Positions 12,495-23,153 of a stretch of 64,000 nt of DNA are shown piece after piece (position 1 is the stretch's first letter; each line of letters starts with the position of its first letter). Made by a program: the position numbers and the translations under genes. The notes beneath the pieces are model-generated. The model was not told where the DNA came from. It did no database searches and worked only from the letters and a program-made list of their open reading frames with translations. The stretch is from Pyrus communis. Taxonomy: Eukaryota > Streptophyta > Magnoliopsida > Rosales > Rosaceae. Where the stretch lies: contig NC_084811.1 of the NCBI RefSeq assembly GCF_963583255.1, forward strand, positions 18,432,088 to 18,496,087, in the 5' to 3' direction.

Positions 12495-13570
12495 ATAGTT
12501 GAGTTTTTTTGTATTTTTTTTATATTTAAACTCTTATTCATGGAAATTTGAAAATGACAATTAATTATATGAAATTTAAACTTGGAATTTGAGGTACCAA
12601 ATTTCAAATTTTTTTTTTTTTCAACGCAAAAATTCTTAATTTCTATGTTTATGAATCTAACCAAGAAATTGATGCATATCAATTTAAAAACTTTGACACA
12701 TCAACTAAGTGATTCATAGATATATAAGCCATATTGGAATTTCTATTGCAAAGCCCTATCAAATTTCTATTGCAAAGTTAAACACTCTTAACCACTTAAC
12801 CATAAATTCCTTCTATAATTCTTTCAACTTTTTACATAAAAAGTGAGATCACTAGTGAGTGATTTGTAAATATTCAAATTGACGCATGGTAAAATTCAAT
12901 GTAACTAGAAAAAATCAAACAACTTAATCACCATCAATAATTCGAAGACCTTGATTTAGTTTACCCGTTTTACAAATCTCAAGAATAAACCCATCAAATT
13001 GCACATAACTCGGGGAGATTCTACTAAATAGTCAAGCATATATCGTCATTCACATTTCTTTCATCACGCAACTTGCACATGATACATCTCACTCACCTTC
13101 AAGATCGCCTGTGCACTCCTATATAGTACGCCAAGTGAATGGAGTTAGTAAATATTTTAAATAATAGTATACCCTTCGACTTGCCCTAATCCATCAACTA
13201 CGTGATTCATCCATATAACATGTTGATTGCTAATACAACGTGACGGTGTAATAGTTACACTGCATGCTAAATCTCTTTACGTTATACAATATGAAATGTT
13301 TATTATTACCAATATATGTACTTTATGTCCCCAAAACAAGTGGTAAGTTGAATTTACTGGACTGAGATTTGAAAAGGGGATGAGGATCCTCTTCGGATCC
13401 TCTTTGTCAGGATCCTAGGGATCCTCATATCCTATCTGTTCATCGTACATCTTATGGTAAAAAATCGATACTGTGGATGCAAATTTCTTCCTTCTTATTC
13501 TTGGACAAAATTGCACCTACAAAACAAATAACACCTTAGGTCAAGACCAAGAGCCTCACACACCCACGAT
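12495..13570. other. Intergenic, AT-rich, no gene seen
   Basis: Contains short MITE-like debris, including a GGATCC inverted cluster near 13383-13428 that resembles those near 5125 and 14190. Confidence 0.4.
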
Positions 13571-13607
13571 GATTTTTTTTTGGGGGGGGGGGGGGGGTGG
13601 GGGACGG
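13571..13607. repeat. Poly(T)/poly(G) tract
   Basis: A T run followed by about 16 consecutive G and then GTGGGGGACGGGGG. This is a likely slippage and sequencing-error site. Confidence 0.8.
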
Positions 13608-14090
13608 GGGCTTTGGCCGAAGAACCTCCGATGTCAAAGATTAGAATTTTGAGGGAAAATTGTTTGGAGAATTTAGAAAATTTTGCAAGAGAGTTGGAAT
13701 TGAGTTTGGAGAAAATGAGGTAGTATTTATAGGGGTATGGTCAGCCCCTTTGGGAGGATGGGGACCAGCCACTTGGATGGTTTTTTGGGTGTGATTCAGA
13801 ATGTGTTAGCTAATTAATAAACTAATTGAGTAATAAATCAATTAATTAGCTAATTAATATAATTTGAAAGGAATGATTTGAGGGTTACCTTGTGGAGAAG
13901 ATTTGATGAGGATGGATGAAATAGGTTTTGAATGATTACCTATTTTGAGCACTTTTGGCCTTAATTGAGTCATGATTGTCCACTGTTCGTGCGTAGGAGT
14001 TCTAGTATTCCTCAAGAGTAATTTTGTCATTTTTACCCTAGAATCCACGTGTCGCCGTCATATTTTTCTCAATTATTTTTGGCTCCACAG
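13608..14090. mobile_element. Possible LTR remnant
   Basis: The phrase GAAGAACCTCCGATG followed by GA-rich text, a TATTTATAGGGG motif and CCACGTGTCGCCGTCA look like plant gypsy LTR sequence. I could not define either end or a partner LTR. There is no coding region. Low confidence. Confidence 0.3.
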
Positions 14091-14375
14091 TTAGGTACTA
14101 TTTGTATTTAATTTTAAATTAAAAAATTAAAAAATAATTTATAACCACACGATATACAATTAACGAATATAATGTGATGATTCTTAAGATCCTTCCAAAG
14201 AGGATTCGAGTGGGATCCAACGAATATAATGTTGAATGTCTGCATGGGTGTGTTGGGTGTGGGCATGGTGACATGATCATGCATGCCATGGGAAGCAAAT
14301 CTTAAAAGGGAATCAAAAGAAATTGCCTGCTCTGCTTTGCCACCACTTCCCACCTGCTCGAGATATGGCGAGCGT

Positions 14376-16390
14376 GATAGGAGCATATTTATGCGACTTA
14401 AATGGCTTGTTCTCGTACATTTACGTTATGTTTCTTTAGTTATTTTAGTACTTTAAGCTATTTTCGTGTGTTTGTAGGTCTAAAGGGCTAAAGGAGCAAA
14501 AAGATGCATTTTGGAGACTTTTGGAGCACTTTTGGGCTAAGGACGGATAGCTTATGCTTGAAGCCAAAGTGTTGGACGAAATTGAAGACCTAATTGGAGC
14601 CAAAGTGTTGGAACCTTGTTCTCTTTAGTTTTAGGACATTTAAACCTTTCCTAATCCCAATCATGCCATGCATAACACACATCCATTCTAACACATTGTC
14701 ATTGCACATGCATTTCCTTCATTAGTTAACCCACATGCACTTATCACTTATCATCACCACATATCATATCACTTAATCACTTATCACTTATCATCACCAC
14801 TTAACCACTTATCATATCATAACCACATATCATATCACTTATCACTTATCACTTAACATATCATCCACCTACTTCACCTACAACATCCACCTACTTCACC
14901 TACAACATCCACTTCACCTACAACATCCACCTACTTCACCTACAACATCCACTTCACCTACAACATCCACCTACTTCACCTACAACATCCACCTACTTCA
15001 CCTACAAATGACATAGCCATATGTTCCCTCCACTACTCCTATAAATACCCTTGCATTCATTCATTCATGGACATCTCATTTCATACACAACACACCACAA
15101 ACACTTCCATTCCTTCTCTTTGCCGTGAGTTCCCTTGTAATCCAAACACCATTTTTCCATTTCCCTATTAATCCAAACACCACTCCCCAAACTATTCACA
15201 CCATCAAACTATCCTTAGACCTTGTGCTACAACAACGAGGAAGAGAAGAGTGCCTAAACGTTCATACAATTCAAGTTTGAGTTGTTGGAATGTTTAGGTG
15301 TTTCTTTGATTTCAATGTTTAAATTCAATTCTCTTTGTTTGTACGTATGAGGAATGGAAGAGAAGAGTGCCTAAACGTTCATACAATTCAAGTTTGAGTT
15401 GTTGGAATGTTTAGGTATTTCTTTGATTTCAAAGTTATAATAAACTAAACCCCCTTTAGCTAGGGGTGATTCGAAACTATGTTTATATTTGCAATATGAA
15501 TTGATTAACTTTCGTTGGAATTTCATAAGTTGTGGATTCAATTTGTTTAACCGTTTGATTGATAACTTATTTATGAATGTTCATTGAGATTGCAAGCTTA
15601 ATTTTCATGCATGAATATGACGCTAGAATATAAGTGAATTTCACCTAATCGTTATGAACTTATATTCACAAGTAGTGGAGGTTGCTTATAAACAATCGCG
15701 TTAAATGAATTCTTGGCATAAGTTTCATGCGTATTCCATAGTAACGAATGCCTCGTCGATGTTTATGATTTCCGTTGAACTTAATGATCTTTGTTGAATG
15801 TCTCTATCATGCGTATTCCATAGTTAGGGACTTTGATTAAGAATAATTTGGTTGTAATGCGTATCCCATTCAATCCAATGAATATAGGGAAATCTGAAGG
15901 TTAATTTAAGCGGACCTAATTAACTTGGAGCATTGAGTTTCATAATTTATCGAAAGACCAACTGAGAATCAATCTTGTATGCAAGTGTAACATGTGTGGA
16001 GAAGAACCCCTTGGCTATTCCATCATCCATATTTTATTCACATTCATATTTACATTCTGTTTTAATTGCAATTTGTTCATTTAGTTTAATTTTGTCAAAA
16101 CCTAAATCCCCCTTTACTTTAATGTCAAATTAGTTAGAAATCAATTTAGTTTGTGTTTTTAAGAGTTTTGAGTCTTTTGAACTTGTTAGAATCTGTTTAG
16201 TTTATGTTTTAAAGTATTTTTGAATTCTTTGAGTCTAGTTTAGTGTTTTATATTGTTTTTACGTTTTTAAGTCAGTTTCCAAGAGATTAACAATCCCTCC
16301 TAATCCCCGGTCCAGAACGATCCCTACTTATACTTATACTACAATTGTCAAAAAGAGGGTTTAATTTATGCGCGTATAATTCTCGCATCA
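14376..16390 (+). mobile_element. 5' LTR of the young LARD element
   Basis: 2015 bases. A TATAAATA box at 15040-15047 is followed about 30-60 bases later by likely transcript starts. Upstream are ATCACTT-type repeats (14735-14860) and a CATCCACCTACTTCACCTACAA array (about 14861-15006). A 117-base-period duplication (about 15244 and 15361, core AGAAGAGTGCCTAAACGTTC) lies downstream of the TATA box. Confidence 0.9.
14861..15006 (+). repeat. Minisatellite in the 5' LTR
   Basis: Units of about 17 and 22 bases (CATCCACCTACTTCACCTAC plus AA, and a shorter CATCCACTTCACCTACAA form) alternate just upstream of the TATA box. The same array occurs in the 3' LTR at about 20900-21045 with the same unit order. 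Confidence 0.85.
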
Positions 16391-16395
16391 AATTT

Positions 16396-16413
16396 TGGCG
16401 CCGTTGCCGGGGA
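16396..16413 (+). promoter_or_regulatory. Primer-binding site complementary to tRNA-Asp
   Basis: TGGCGCCGTTGCCGGGGA starts five bases after the LTR end. It matches the complement of a plant tRNA-Asp 3' end including CCA (tRNA identity from memory). Confidence 0.75.
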
Positions 16414-16626
16414 TTAGAAAATTTGCTAATCCCTTGGATTGTTTTATTTTCGTTTGTTTTTATTTTATTCCAGATTCTTATGTTATTTTGTTTCTTGTTC
16501 TAGGTACTAGTTGATGACTCGGAGTTCTCATCCGATTCGTGAACGTATCCTGGAGTGATTGGGTTCTTCGTCCGGCTGCAAGACGTAAAAGAAAGCGCTA
16601 CTTGGGAGGCAACCCAATGCATTTTG

Positions 16627-16660
<34 letters not shown>
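16627..16660 (+). repeat. Poly(A) tract inside the LARD element
   Basis: About 34 consecutive A close to the primer site. It may mark capture of a polyadenylated RNA or slippage. Confidence 0.8.
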
Positions 16661-16661
<1 letters not shown>

Positions 16662-16681
16662 ATGGCAGAACGATGAAGGCT

Positions 16682-17389
16682 TCACAAGGGTTGTTTACTT
16701 AAAGACCCACTACGTGGCAAAACTCTTGAAGCGGAAGGCATCGGGACGGAAGACATCGGGACGGAAGACATCGGGACGGAAGGCATCGGGGCTAAAGACA
16801 TAGGAGCGGAAGGCATCGGAGCTGGAGGCATCGAAGATAGAGCATTCGAGGCCTCAATACTTGGCCAAACGCTGGATGATCCAGGAAAAAGGTGCCTCTG
16901 GAGGAAAGACGAAAACCTTTGACGGTCACTTTGAATCCGACCTTCAGACTCTTGCAGTTCATCAAGCTTCCTCTTCATGCCCGTCGAATAGTTGTTGGCA
17001 AGCACGTGCAAACTTCTATTCTCATGCTTAAGCAGTTTGATCTCCTGCTTAAGACTTTCCACCTCTGCCATCAATGATTCCACCTGACGGGAGCGGGCAA
17101 GCAGGCGTTGGCCCATGTTGGACACAGAACTCGCACACTGAACACTAAGTGCGAGGGACTCTTGAACGGCCAACTCATCGGACCGTCCTGACAGCAGCCT
17201 ACTATCTTTTGGAGTGAGGAGGTTCCTAGCTACTATTGTAGCTGTTGTGGCGTCCTGCATCACGGAGTCTTCACCTGTGAGAGGACCGTTAGAAGATAAG
17301 AAAGAAGGGCGCCATACGTTACCTTGACGCGGCGCGGCCGTATCACTGCTGAGACTCAATTCTAAGCTAAGGTTCGATGGGTTTGCCAT
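16682..17389 (-). CDS. Antisense ORF of the LARD element, 235 aa, unknown function
   Basis: An uninterrupted ORF runs against the direction of the retrotransposon. It starts with MANPSNLSLELSLSS in an AAAAATGGC context. Residues about 95-165 are rich in spaced Leu, Glu, Lys and Arg (MAEVESLKQEIKLLKHEN and following), consistent with a coiled coil. Residues about 187-220 are a degenerate Met-Pro-Ser/Ala-Pro repeat encoded by 15-base tandem units. No enzymatic motif, signal peptide or membrane segment is seen. Some plant Tat-lineage elements carry extra antisense ORFs, so this may be such a gene or captured host sequence. The coding frame is intact in a recent insertion, which is compatible with selection during the parent lineage but does not prove it. 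Role unknown; possibly nucleic-acid or Gag-associated (speculative). Confidence 0.6.
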   Translation of the reverse strand: MANPSNLSLELSLSSDTAAPRQGNVWRPSFLSSNGPLTGEDSVMQDATTATIVARNLLTPKDSRLLSGRSDELAVQESLALSVQCASSVSNMGQRLLARSRQVESLMAEVESLKQEIKLLKHENRSLHVLANNYSTGMKRKLDELQESEGRIQSDRQRFSSFLQRHLFPGSSSVWPSIEASNALSSMPPAPMPSAPMSLAPMPSVPMSSVPMSSVPMPSASRVLPRSGSLSKQPL

Positions 17390-20300
17390 TTTTCAAAAGT
17401 GTTCAAAGAGATGGGGTGGATGGAGTTAATTCTCAAAGGGCCGGAGTCGATTTTCAAGAATGGGAATTCTTCAGAGTCTGTTTGTTGTGGTGATCGATAG
17501 CTCTATAAGAAGCCAAGGCGACGCGTCCACCAATTCGAAAAGCCGGAATTTCCGGCGTAATTTAGACGACGCGTTCAACTTTGTCAAAAGATTTCTGACA
17601 AAGCTGAAAACACGTGGAGGCCATCATCGCAACTACACATCTTTAGCCGACAAGCGCAAAGTTCGGCGACGCTTTCTCTACTTTTCAGAAGACGTGTGCA
17701 GCTTTGTCAAAAGGAGCCGTATCTGCACTACCACGTGTCGTTCAGAAAGCGAAGGGGCGTCGTTCAGAAATCGAAGGGGCGCCTGCTCAGAAATCGAAGA
17801 GGCGTATTCAAAGATCGAAGAGGCGCCACTATTTCAAAGAGCCGGATTTGCGGGATCAAAACGTTTGTCGACAAGGGTAAAAAGTACCACCACTTGATAT
17901 TATCTCTATATATGTCGACCTTCGTCTTTTATGGCAGAGCAAACCTGAAGAAAATGCCCAACTCTCCCTCACCTCTGAGGGCGCACTCCCAGCAAAGCCT
18001 TTCAAAATACTCAATTCTTTCTTCTTCCCCAAAGATGATACCAGATGCCTGGAGTACATATGACCCAGGAGGAAACGGCGGATTGAAGCATGTGCTGATT
18101 CATTCACCGCTTCTTCAAAGCAAAGGTATCTCATATCATCAAGGTCAAAAGCAAAAGTATCTCATATCATGCTCTTTCCCTGTCTTTTTCTTTGTCCTTG
18201 TTCTTACTTGCATGGCAAAGTAAAAGAAGCAATCAGCCGGCACTTGGAGTCAGTCTTCCGATCTGGAGCCAACTGCCTGGAATCTATTCCTGATTGCTTA
18301 CCTAGCGTTGCTCTCGAGTAGTCATCTTCAACGGTTGTTACACTTCCAGAGAAGGGACCACTCCTGCAAAGATTGAACAAAGAAACAGAGAACAGGAGGA
18401 AGCTCAGACCTTCGGGGGAAACCAAAAGAACCATCCTGCTGCCCAGTTCAAGAAGTAGCACAAAGGAAAATCAACGATGGGCAGAAACCAGTTCAAGAGT
18501 AAGCCTGTGGAATCACAAAGATCAAAGCCTCAATGCAATCACCAAGGAGAAGAGGGAATTTACACTCCATAACCAGATTTGCGTCCCTAAACTCTTCTCT
18601 TTGTTAATTACATTATGCCATGTTTAATATGTTTAGTTGCTTTTTGTGTGTTTACTTATGTTTTGTGTGAATCTATGCTTAAAACATTGAGGACAATGTT
18701 TGATTTAAGTGTGGGGGGGTAACTAAAGTGTTTTGATGCAAATTCGTAGGGTTTTATCCACCATAACTTCTAATGTTGTTCCTTGCTATTTTAAGGTGTT
18801 TTTAAGTTGTTTTAGAGTGTTTTAGTGTGTTTTGTTTTATAATTCGAAAATCCCATAAAAATTTGAAAAATTGTTTTGAAAAACCCAAAAAGAGTTGTTT
18901 TAAAGTTGTTTTTGTGTGTGTTATTGTGTCTTAGGGTACCTTCCAACACAATGATAAGGATTTGGTTTATAATTGCATGACGGTTAGAAAGAGTTATAAA
19001 CATAGAGAAAAGTTTGATTTACTCTTGGTATATGCTTGGTTATGGTTATAATGTATGACTTCACATGCAATCATAAAAGAAAAAAAAATTTGTTTTTGTA
19101 ACATGCTTGAAGGAAGGAACTCAAACAAACGCTACAACCCTGAGAGACTTGAGCCTATAACGTTCCTTGGAGAGTATAATCTGTGATTTCTTGTTTTCTA
19201 AAGTCGTTGCATGATCTCATTATTCTTTGCTTGGTTACTACTTAGAAGGCGTTTTATCATATAGTTCCAAATGCTAGAACTCATGCCCATTTCATTCAAA
19301 GCATGTTATTGATTTGCATAACACATATTCAAGAAGAAGTTGTGTAGTGACCACCACCATAGCCAAATAGCCTTACTTCCCATACTTCGTATATGTTGTA
19401 AGTTTTAACCCCGTTGAGCCTTGTTTAGCCTTTATTCTTTGTTTACCCACATTTTCCTCACCTAGCCTAGTTTAGGACAATCCCCACCCTTGTTCTTAAA
19501 AGATAGTGAGCATGACTTAATTGAATTCCTTTTGAGTTACATTATGAAAGAAAATAAGTGTGGGGGAGAGAATGTTTAAGTGTTGATGTTTTGAGATTCA
19601 AAAGAAAAGAAAAAAAAAAAGAGAAAAGAAAGAAAGAAAGAAAAAAAAAAAGAGCTTGAAAAAAAAAAAAAAATGAAAGAATAAGTGATTGAAGAAAGGT
19701 TCCAAAACACCAATTCTGGGCGTAAATTGTCTAAATTCTCCCTTTTTGTTCAAAAGTTGAGTTTTCATTCAAAAGTGAATTCTAAGTTGATTCAAATGCT
19801 TTGCTCACTATTTCTTTAAAAACCTTTGTTTTCCATATCCCTTCTTTGTTATCCACATACCCCAAGCCCCGTTACAACCCTTGACTTCTATCTTGAGTGT
19901 TGTGTATTTCAATTTGTGGAGTTTGAACTTGGTATGAGCATATGGTATCACTGGTTCTCGCGTCTAAGTAGTAGCATTCCATTCATGAGATCATATCTAA
20001 ACATGCTTATTAACTCCAGAAATTGCTTCCTTTGAAATACATATATGTGAGTGTTCGTTTTTATGATTACATCAATCTTCTCACATATAACTAGTTTAGG
20101 GTGTGTAGTCAGAAAATCTGTGTGAAAAACGAGAGTACATCTAGTAAGAAATTGAGGGAATTCTCTAAAGGCATGTTACTACATTTGAAATGTGTTTTAA
20201 TTGCTTAATTGTGAACTAGTATGTGGTGACTATGATTAAGAATGTACTTAAGTGTAAAGATGGCTTAAATCTGTGAGAATAATGATTTTTAACTTGTCAT

Positions 20301-20413
20301 GTGCATTGGAAGTCCCTGATACGATTGTTGGAAGGTGTAGGTTGTGTTTTGTTCTTTTTGTTTTGTTTTTCTGTTTTGCTCGAGGACTAGCAAAAGCTAA
20401 GTGTGGGGGTATT
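17390..20413 (+). other. Non-coding internal part of the LARD element
   Basis: At 17750-17825 a roughly 27-base motif (GAAATCGAAGGGGCG type) is repeated imperfectly. A TATATAT motif lies at about 17908-17915. Near 18681-18718 the phrase ACATTGAGGACAATGTTTGA followed by GTGTGGGGGGG resembles the pol-end/polypurine zone of Athila/Tat elements. A second AGTGTGGGGGAGAG is near 19558. The A-rich run at 19607-19672 is simple repeat. ORFs at 17460-17897 and 17696-18223 overlap in different frames and have no domain I recognise. Confidence 0.5.
20399..20413 (+). promoter_or_regulatory. Polypurine-type tract before the 3' LTR
   Basis: AAGTGTGGGGGTATT directly precedes the 3' LTR. This is the usual place for the plus-strand primer, although its last bases are not purines. 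Confidence 0.6.
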
Positions 20414-22429
20414 TGATAGGAGCATATTTATGCGACTTAAATGGCTTGTTCTCGTACATTTACGTTATGTTTCTTTAGTTATTTTAGTACTTTAAGCTAT
20501 TTTCGTGTGTTTGTAGGTCTAAAGGGCTAAAGGAGCAAAAAGATGCATTTTGGAGACTTTTGGAGCACTTTTGGGCTAAGGACGGATAGCTTATGCTTGA
20601 AGCCAAAGTGTTGGACGAAATTGAAGACCTAATTGGAGCCAAAGTGTTGGAACCTTGTTCTCTTTAGTTTTAGGACATTTAAACCTTTCCTAATCCCAAT
20701 CATGCCATGCATAACACACATCCATTCTAACACATTGTCATTGCACATGCATTTCCTTCATTAGTTAACCCACATGCACTTATCACTTATCATCACCACA
20801 TATCATATCACTTAATCACTTATCACTTATCATCACCACTTAACCACTTATCATATCATAACCACATATCATATCACTTATCACTTATCACTTAACATAT
20901 CATCCACCTACTTCACCTACAACATCCACCTACTTCACCTACAACATCCACTTCACCTACAACATCCACCTACTTCACCTACAACATCCACTTCACCTAC
21001 AACATCCACCTACTTCACCTACAACATCCACCTACTTCACCTACAAATGACATAGCCATATGTTCCCTCCACTACTCCTATAAATACCCTTGCATTCATT
21101 CATTCATGGACATCTCATTTCATACACAACACACCACAAACACTTCCATTCCTTCTCTTTGCCGTGAGTTCCCTTGTAATCCAAACACCATTTTTCCATT
21201 TCCCTATTAATCCAAACACCACTCCCCAAACTATTCACACCATCAAACTATCCTTAGACCTTGTGCTACAACAACGAGGAAGAGAAGAGTGCCTAAACGT
21301 TCATACAATTCAAGTTTGAGTTGTTGGAATGTTTAGGTGTTTCTTTGATTTCAATGTTTAAATTCAATTCTCTTTGTTTGTACGTATGAGGAATGGAAGA
21401 GAAGAGTGCCTAAACGTTCATACAATTCAAGTTTGAGTTGTTGGAATGTTTAGGTATTTCTTTGATTTCAAAGTTATAATAAACTAAACCCCCTTTAGCT
21501 AGGGGTGATTCGAAACTATGTTTATATTTGCAATATGAATTGATTAACTTTCGTTGGAATTTCATAAGTTGTGGATTCAATTTGTTTAACCGTTTGATTG
21601 ATAACTTATTTATGAATGTTCATTGAGATTGCAAGCTTAATTTTCATGCATGAATATGACGCTAGAATATAAGTGAATTTCACCTAATCGTTATGAACTT
21701 ATATTCACAAGTAGTGGAGGTTGCTTATAAACAATCGCGTTAAATGAATTCTTGGCATAAGTTTCATGCGTATTCCATAGTAACGAATGCCTCGTCGATG
21801 TTTATGATTTCCGTTGAACTTAATGATCTTTGTTGAATGTCTCTATCATGCGTATTCCATAGTTAGGGACTTTGATTAAGAATAATTTGGTTGTAATGCG
21901 TATCCCATTCAATCCAATGAATATAGGGAAATCTGAAGGTTAATTTAAGCGGACCTAATTAACTTGGAGCATTGAGTTTCATAATTTATCGAAAGACCAA
22001 CTGAGAATCAATCTTGTATGCAAGTGTAACATGTGTGGAGAAGAACCCCTTGGCTATTCCATCATCCATATTTTATTCACATTCATATTTACATTCTGTT
22101 TTAATTGCAATTTGTTCATTTAGTTTAATTTTGTCAAAACCTAAATCCCCCTTTACTTTAATGTCAAATTAGTTAGAAATCAATTTAGTTTGTGTTTTTA
22201 AGAGTTTTGAGTCTTTTGAACTTGTTAGAATCTGTTTAGTTTATGTTTTAAAGTATTTTTGAATTCTTTGAGTCTAGTTTAGTGTTTTATATTGTTTTTA
22301 CGTTTTTAAGTCAGTTTCCAAGAGATTAACAATCCCTCCTAATCCCCGGTCCAGAACGATCCCTACTTATACTTATACTACAATTGTCAAAAAGAGGGTT
22401 TAATTTATGCGCGTATAATTCTCGCATCA
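20414..22429 (+). mobile_element. 3' LTR of the young LARD element
   Basis: 2016 bases, one base longer than the 5' LTR (GACTTAAATGG against GACTTAATGG about 25 bases in). I saw no substitution in the segments compared. Its TATAAATA box (about 21079-21086) could drive outward transcription toward the response-regulator gene that starts 0.7 kb further on. Confidence 0.9.
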
Positions 22430-23153
22430 GAGCGCCACATGATTTCCACACCCAGGAAAAAAGGCACCTCTGCTGACGTCACCCGTATCTCTTGGGAGGA
22501 TTTTCATGGGCCCCCACCACACCCCTCTCACTCCTCCAACTTTTTTCCCTTTGGTTTGCACTTTCTATTTTCGCACAAAACCTCTCTTTGCTCGTGCAAT
22601 TTTAACAAAATTAAATTTGTAGATAAAATTTACAAACTAAACAATATGTTATTAATAAAATTAAGTACATTATCAACGTTTAAATTATAAATCAATTATT
22701 AACTTTCATTATATCTAGTTTACAAAATATAGTCTTCCACTATGTGCTCCTCATATGTCTAGTGATTTGCATAAATACGTACAACCCACCACCCTTAGCC
22801 TGTCAACCAATAATTAAATATTATTCATTTCATTGGGATTATTAAATTAGATTTATCTTCTTTTTTCTTTTGTTCTTTTTTCATTGCTTGCCCTGTAATT
22901 CAAAAATCAAGTTGGAAAAAATTTGCAAGATTTGGGATGAAATCTGGTCGGATCTTGCTTGGTGGGATGTGGATATTGGTGGGTCTTCCTCCTCTTCTTA
23001 TTTCAATACAACAAACCTCCCTTCTTCATCATTTCCTCCTCCTCCCATAGAAAAACACCACCCACCATACAAAAACAAGAAAATAAAATAAACCTCTAGC
23101 TATTTCTTTTGGTATTTGCTTTATTCTTGAACCTTCATCTTCATCTGTGTGAA
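22430..23153 (+). promoter_or_regulatory. Upstream region of the response-regulator gene
   Basis: About 720 bases lie between the young LTR element and the ATG. A CATAAATAC TATA-like motif is at about 22770-22778, and CCAATAATT near 22806 lies downstream of it. A MITE-like piece occupies about 22606-22737 (AAATTTACAAACTAAACAATATG..., similar to 4600-4690). The last 60 bases before the ATG are a plausible leader. No experimentally defined cytokinin element was identified. Confidence 0.35.

Larger units (their letters stand above)
14376..22429 (+). mobile_element. Complete, very young non-autonomous LTR retrotransposon (LARD-type, TSD GAGCG)
   Basis: This is an 8.05-kb unit with two direct LTRs (14376-16390 and 20414-22429), TGATAGGAGC...CTCGCATCA ends, and a GAGCG duplication on both sides (14371-14375 and 22430-22434). 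A tRNA-Asp-type primer-binding site and a purine-rich tract sit at the correct places. The roughly 4-kb internal region carries no gag, protease, reverse transcriptase or integrase, so mobility would depend on enzymes from another element. Every LTR segment I compared agrees except a one-base length difference near the start, so insertion is recent. The primer site and the GTGTGGGGG purine motifs suggest gypsy, Tat/Athila-like ancestry (inference). Its most notable content is an intact antisense ORF at 16682-17389. Confidence 0.9.

Noticed and set aside
12234..12682. His/Pro-rich and Gly-rich proteins from ORFs on both strands
   Set aside because: They are translations of a GGT/GAT repeat array; composition and overlap on both strands show they are not genes.
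17460..18223. Two sense-strand ORFs of 145 and 175 aa in the LARD element
   Set aside because: They overlap in different frames, show no domain and consist partly of tandem-repeat sequence. A real gene cannot be excluded but nothing supports one.
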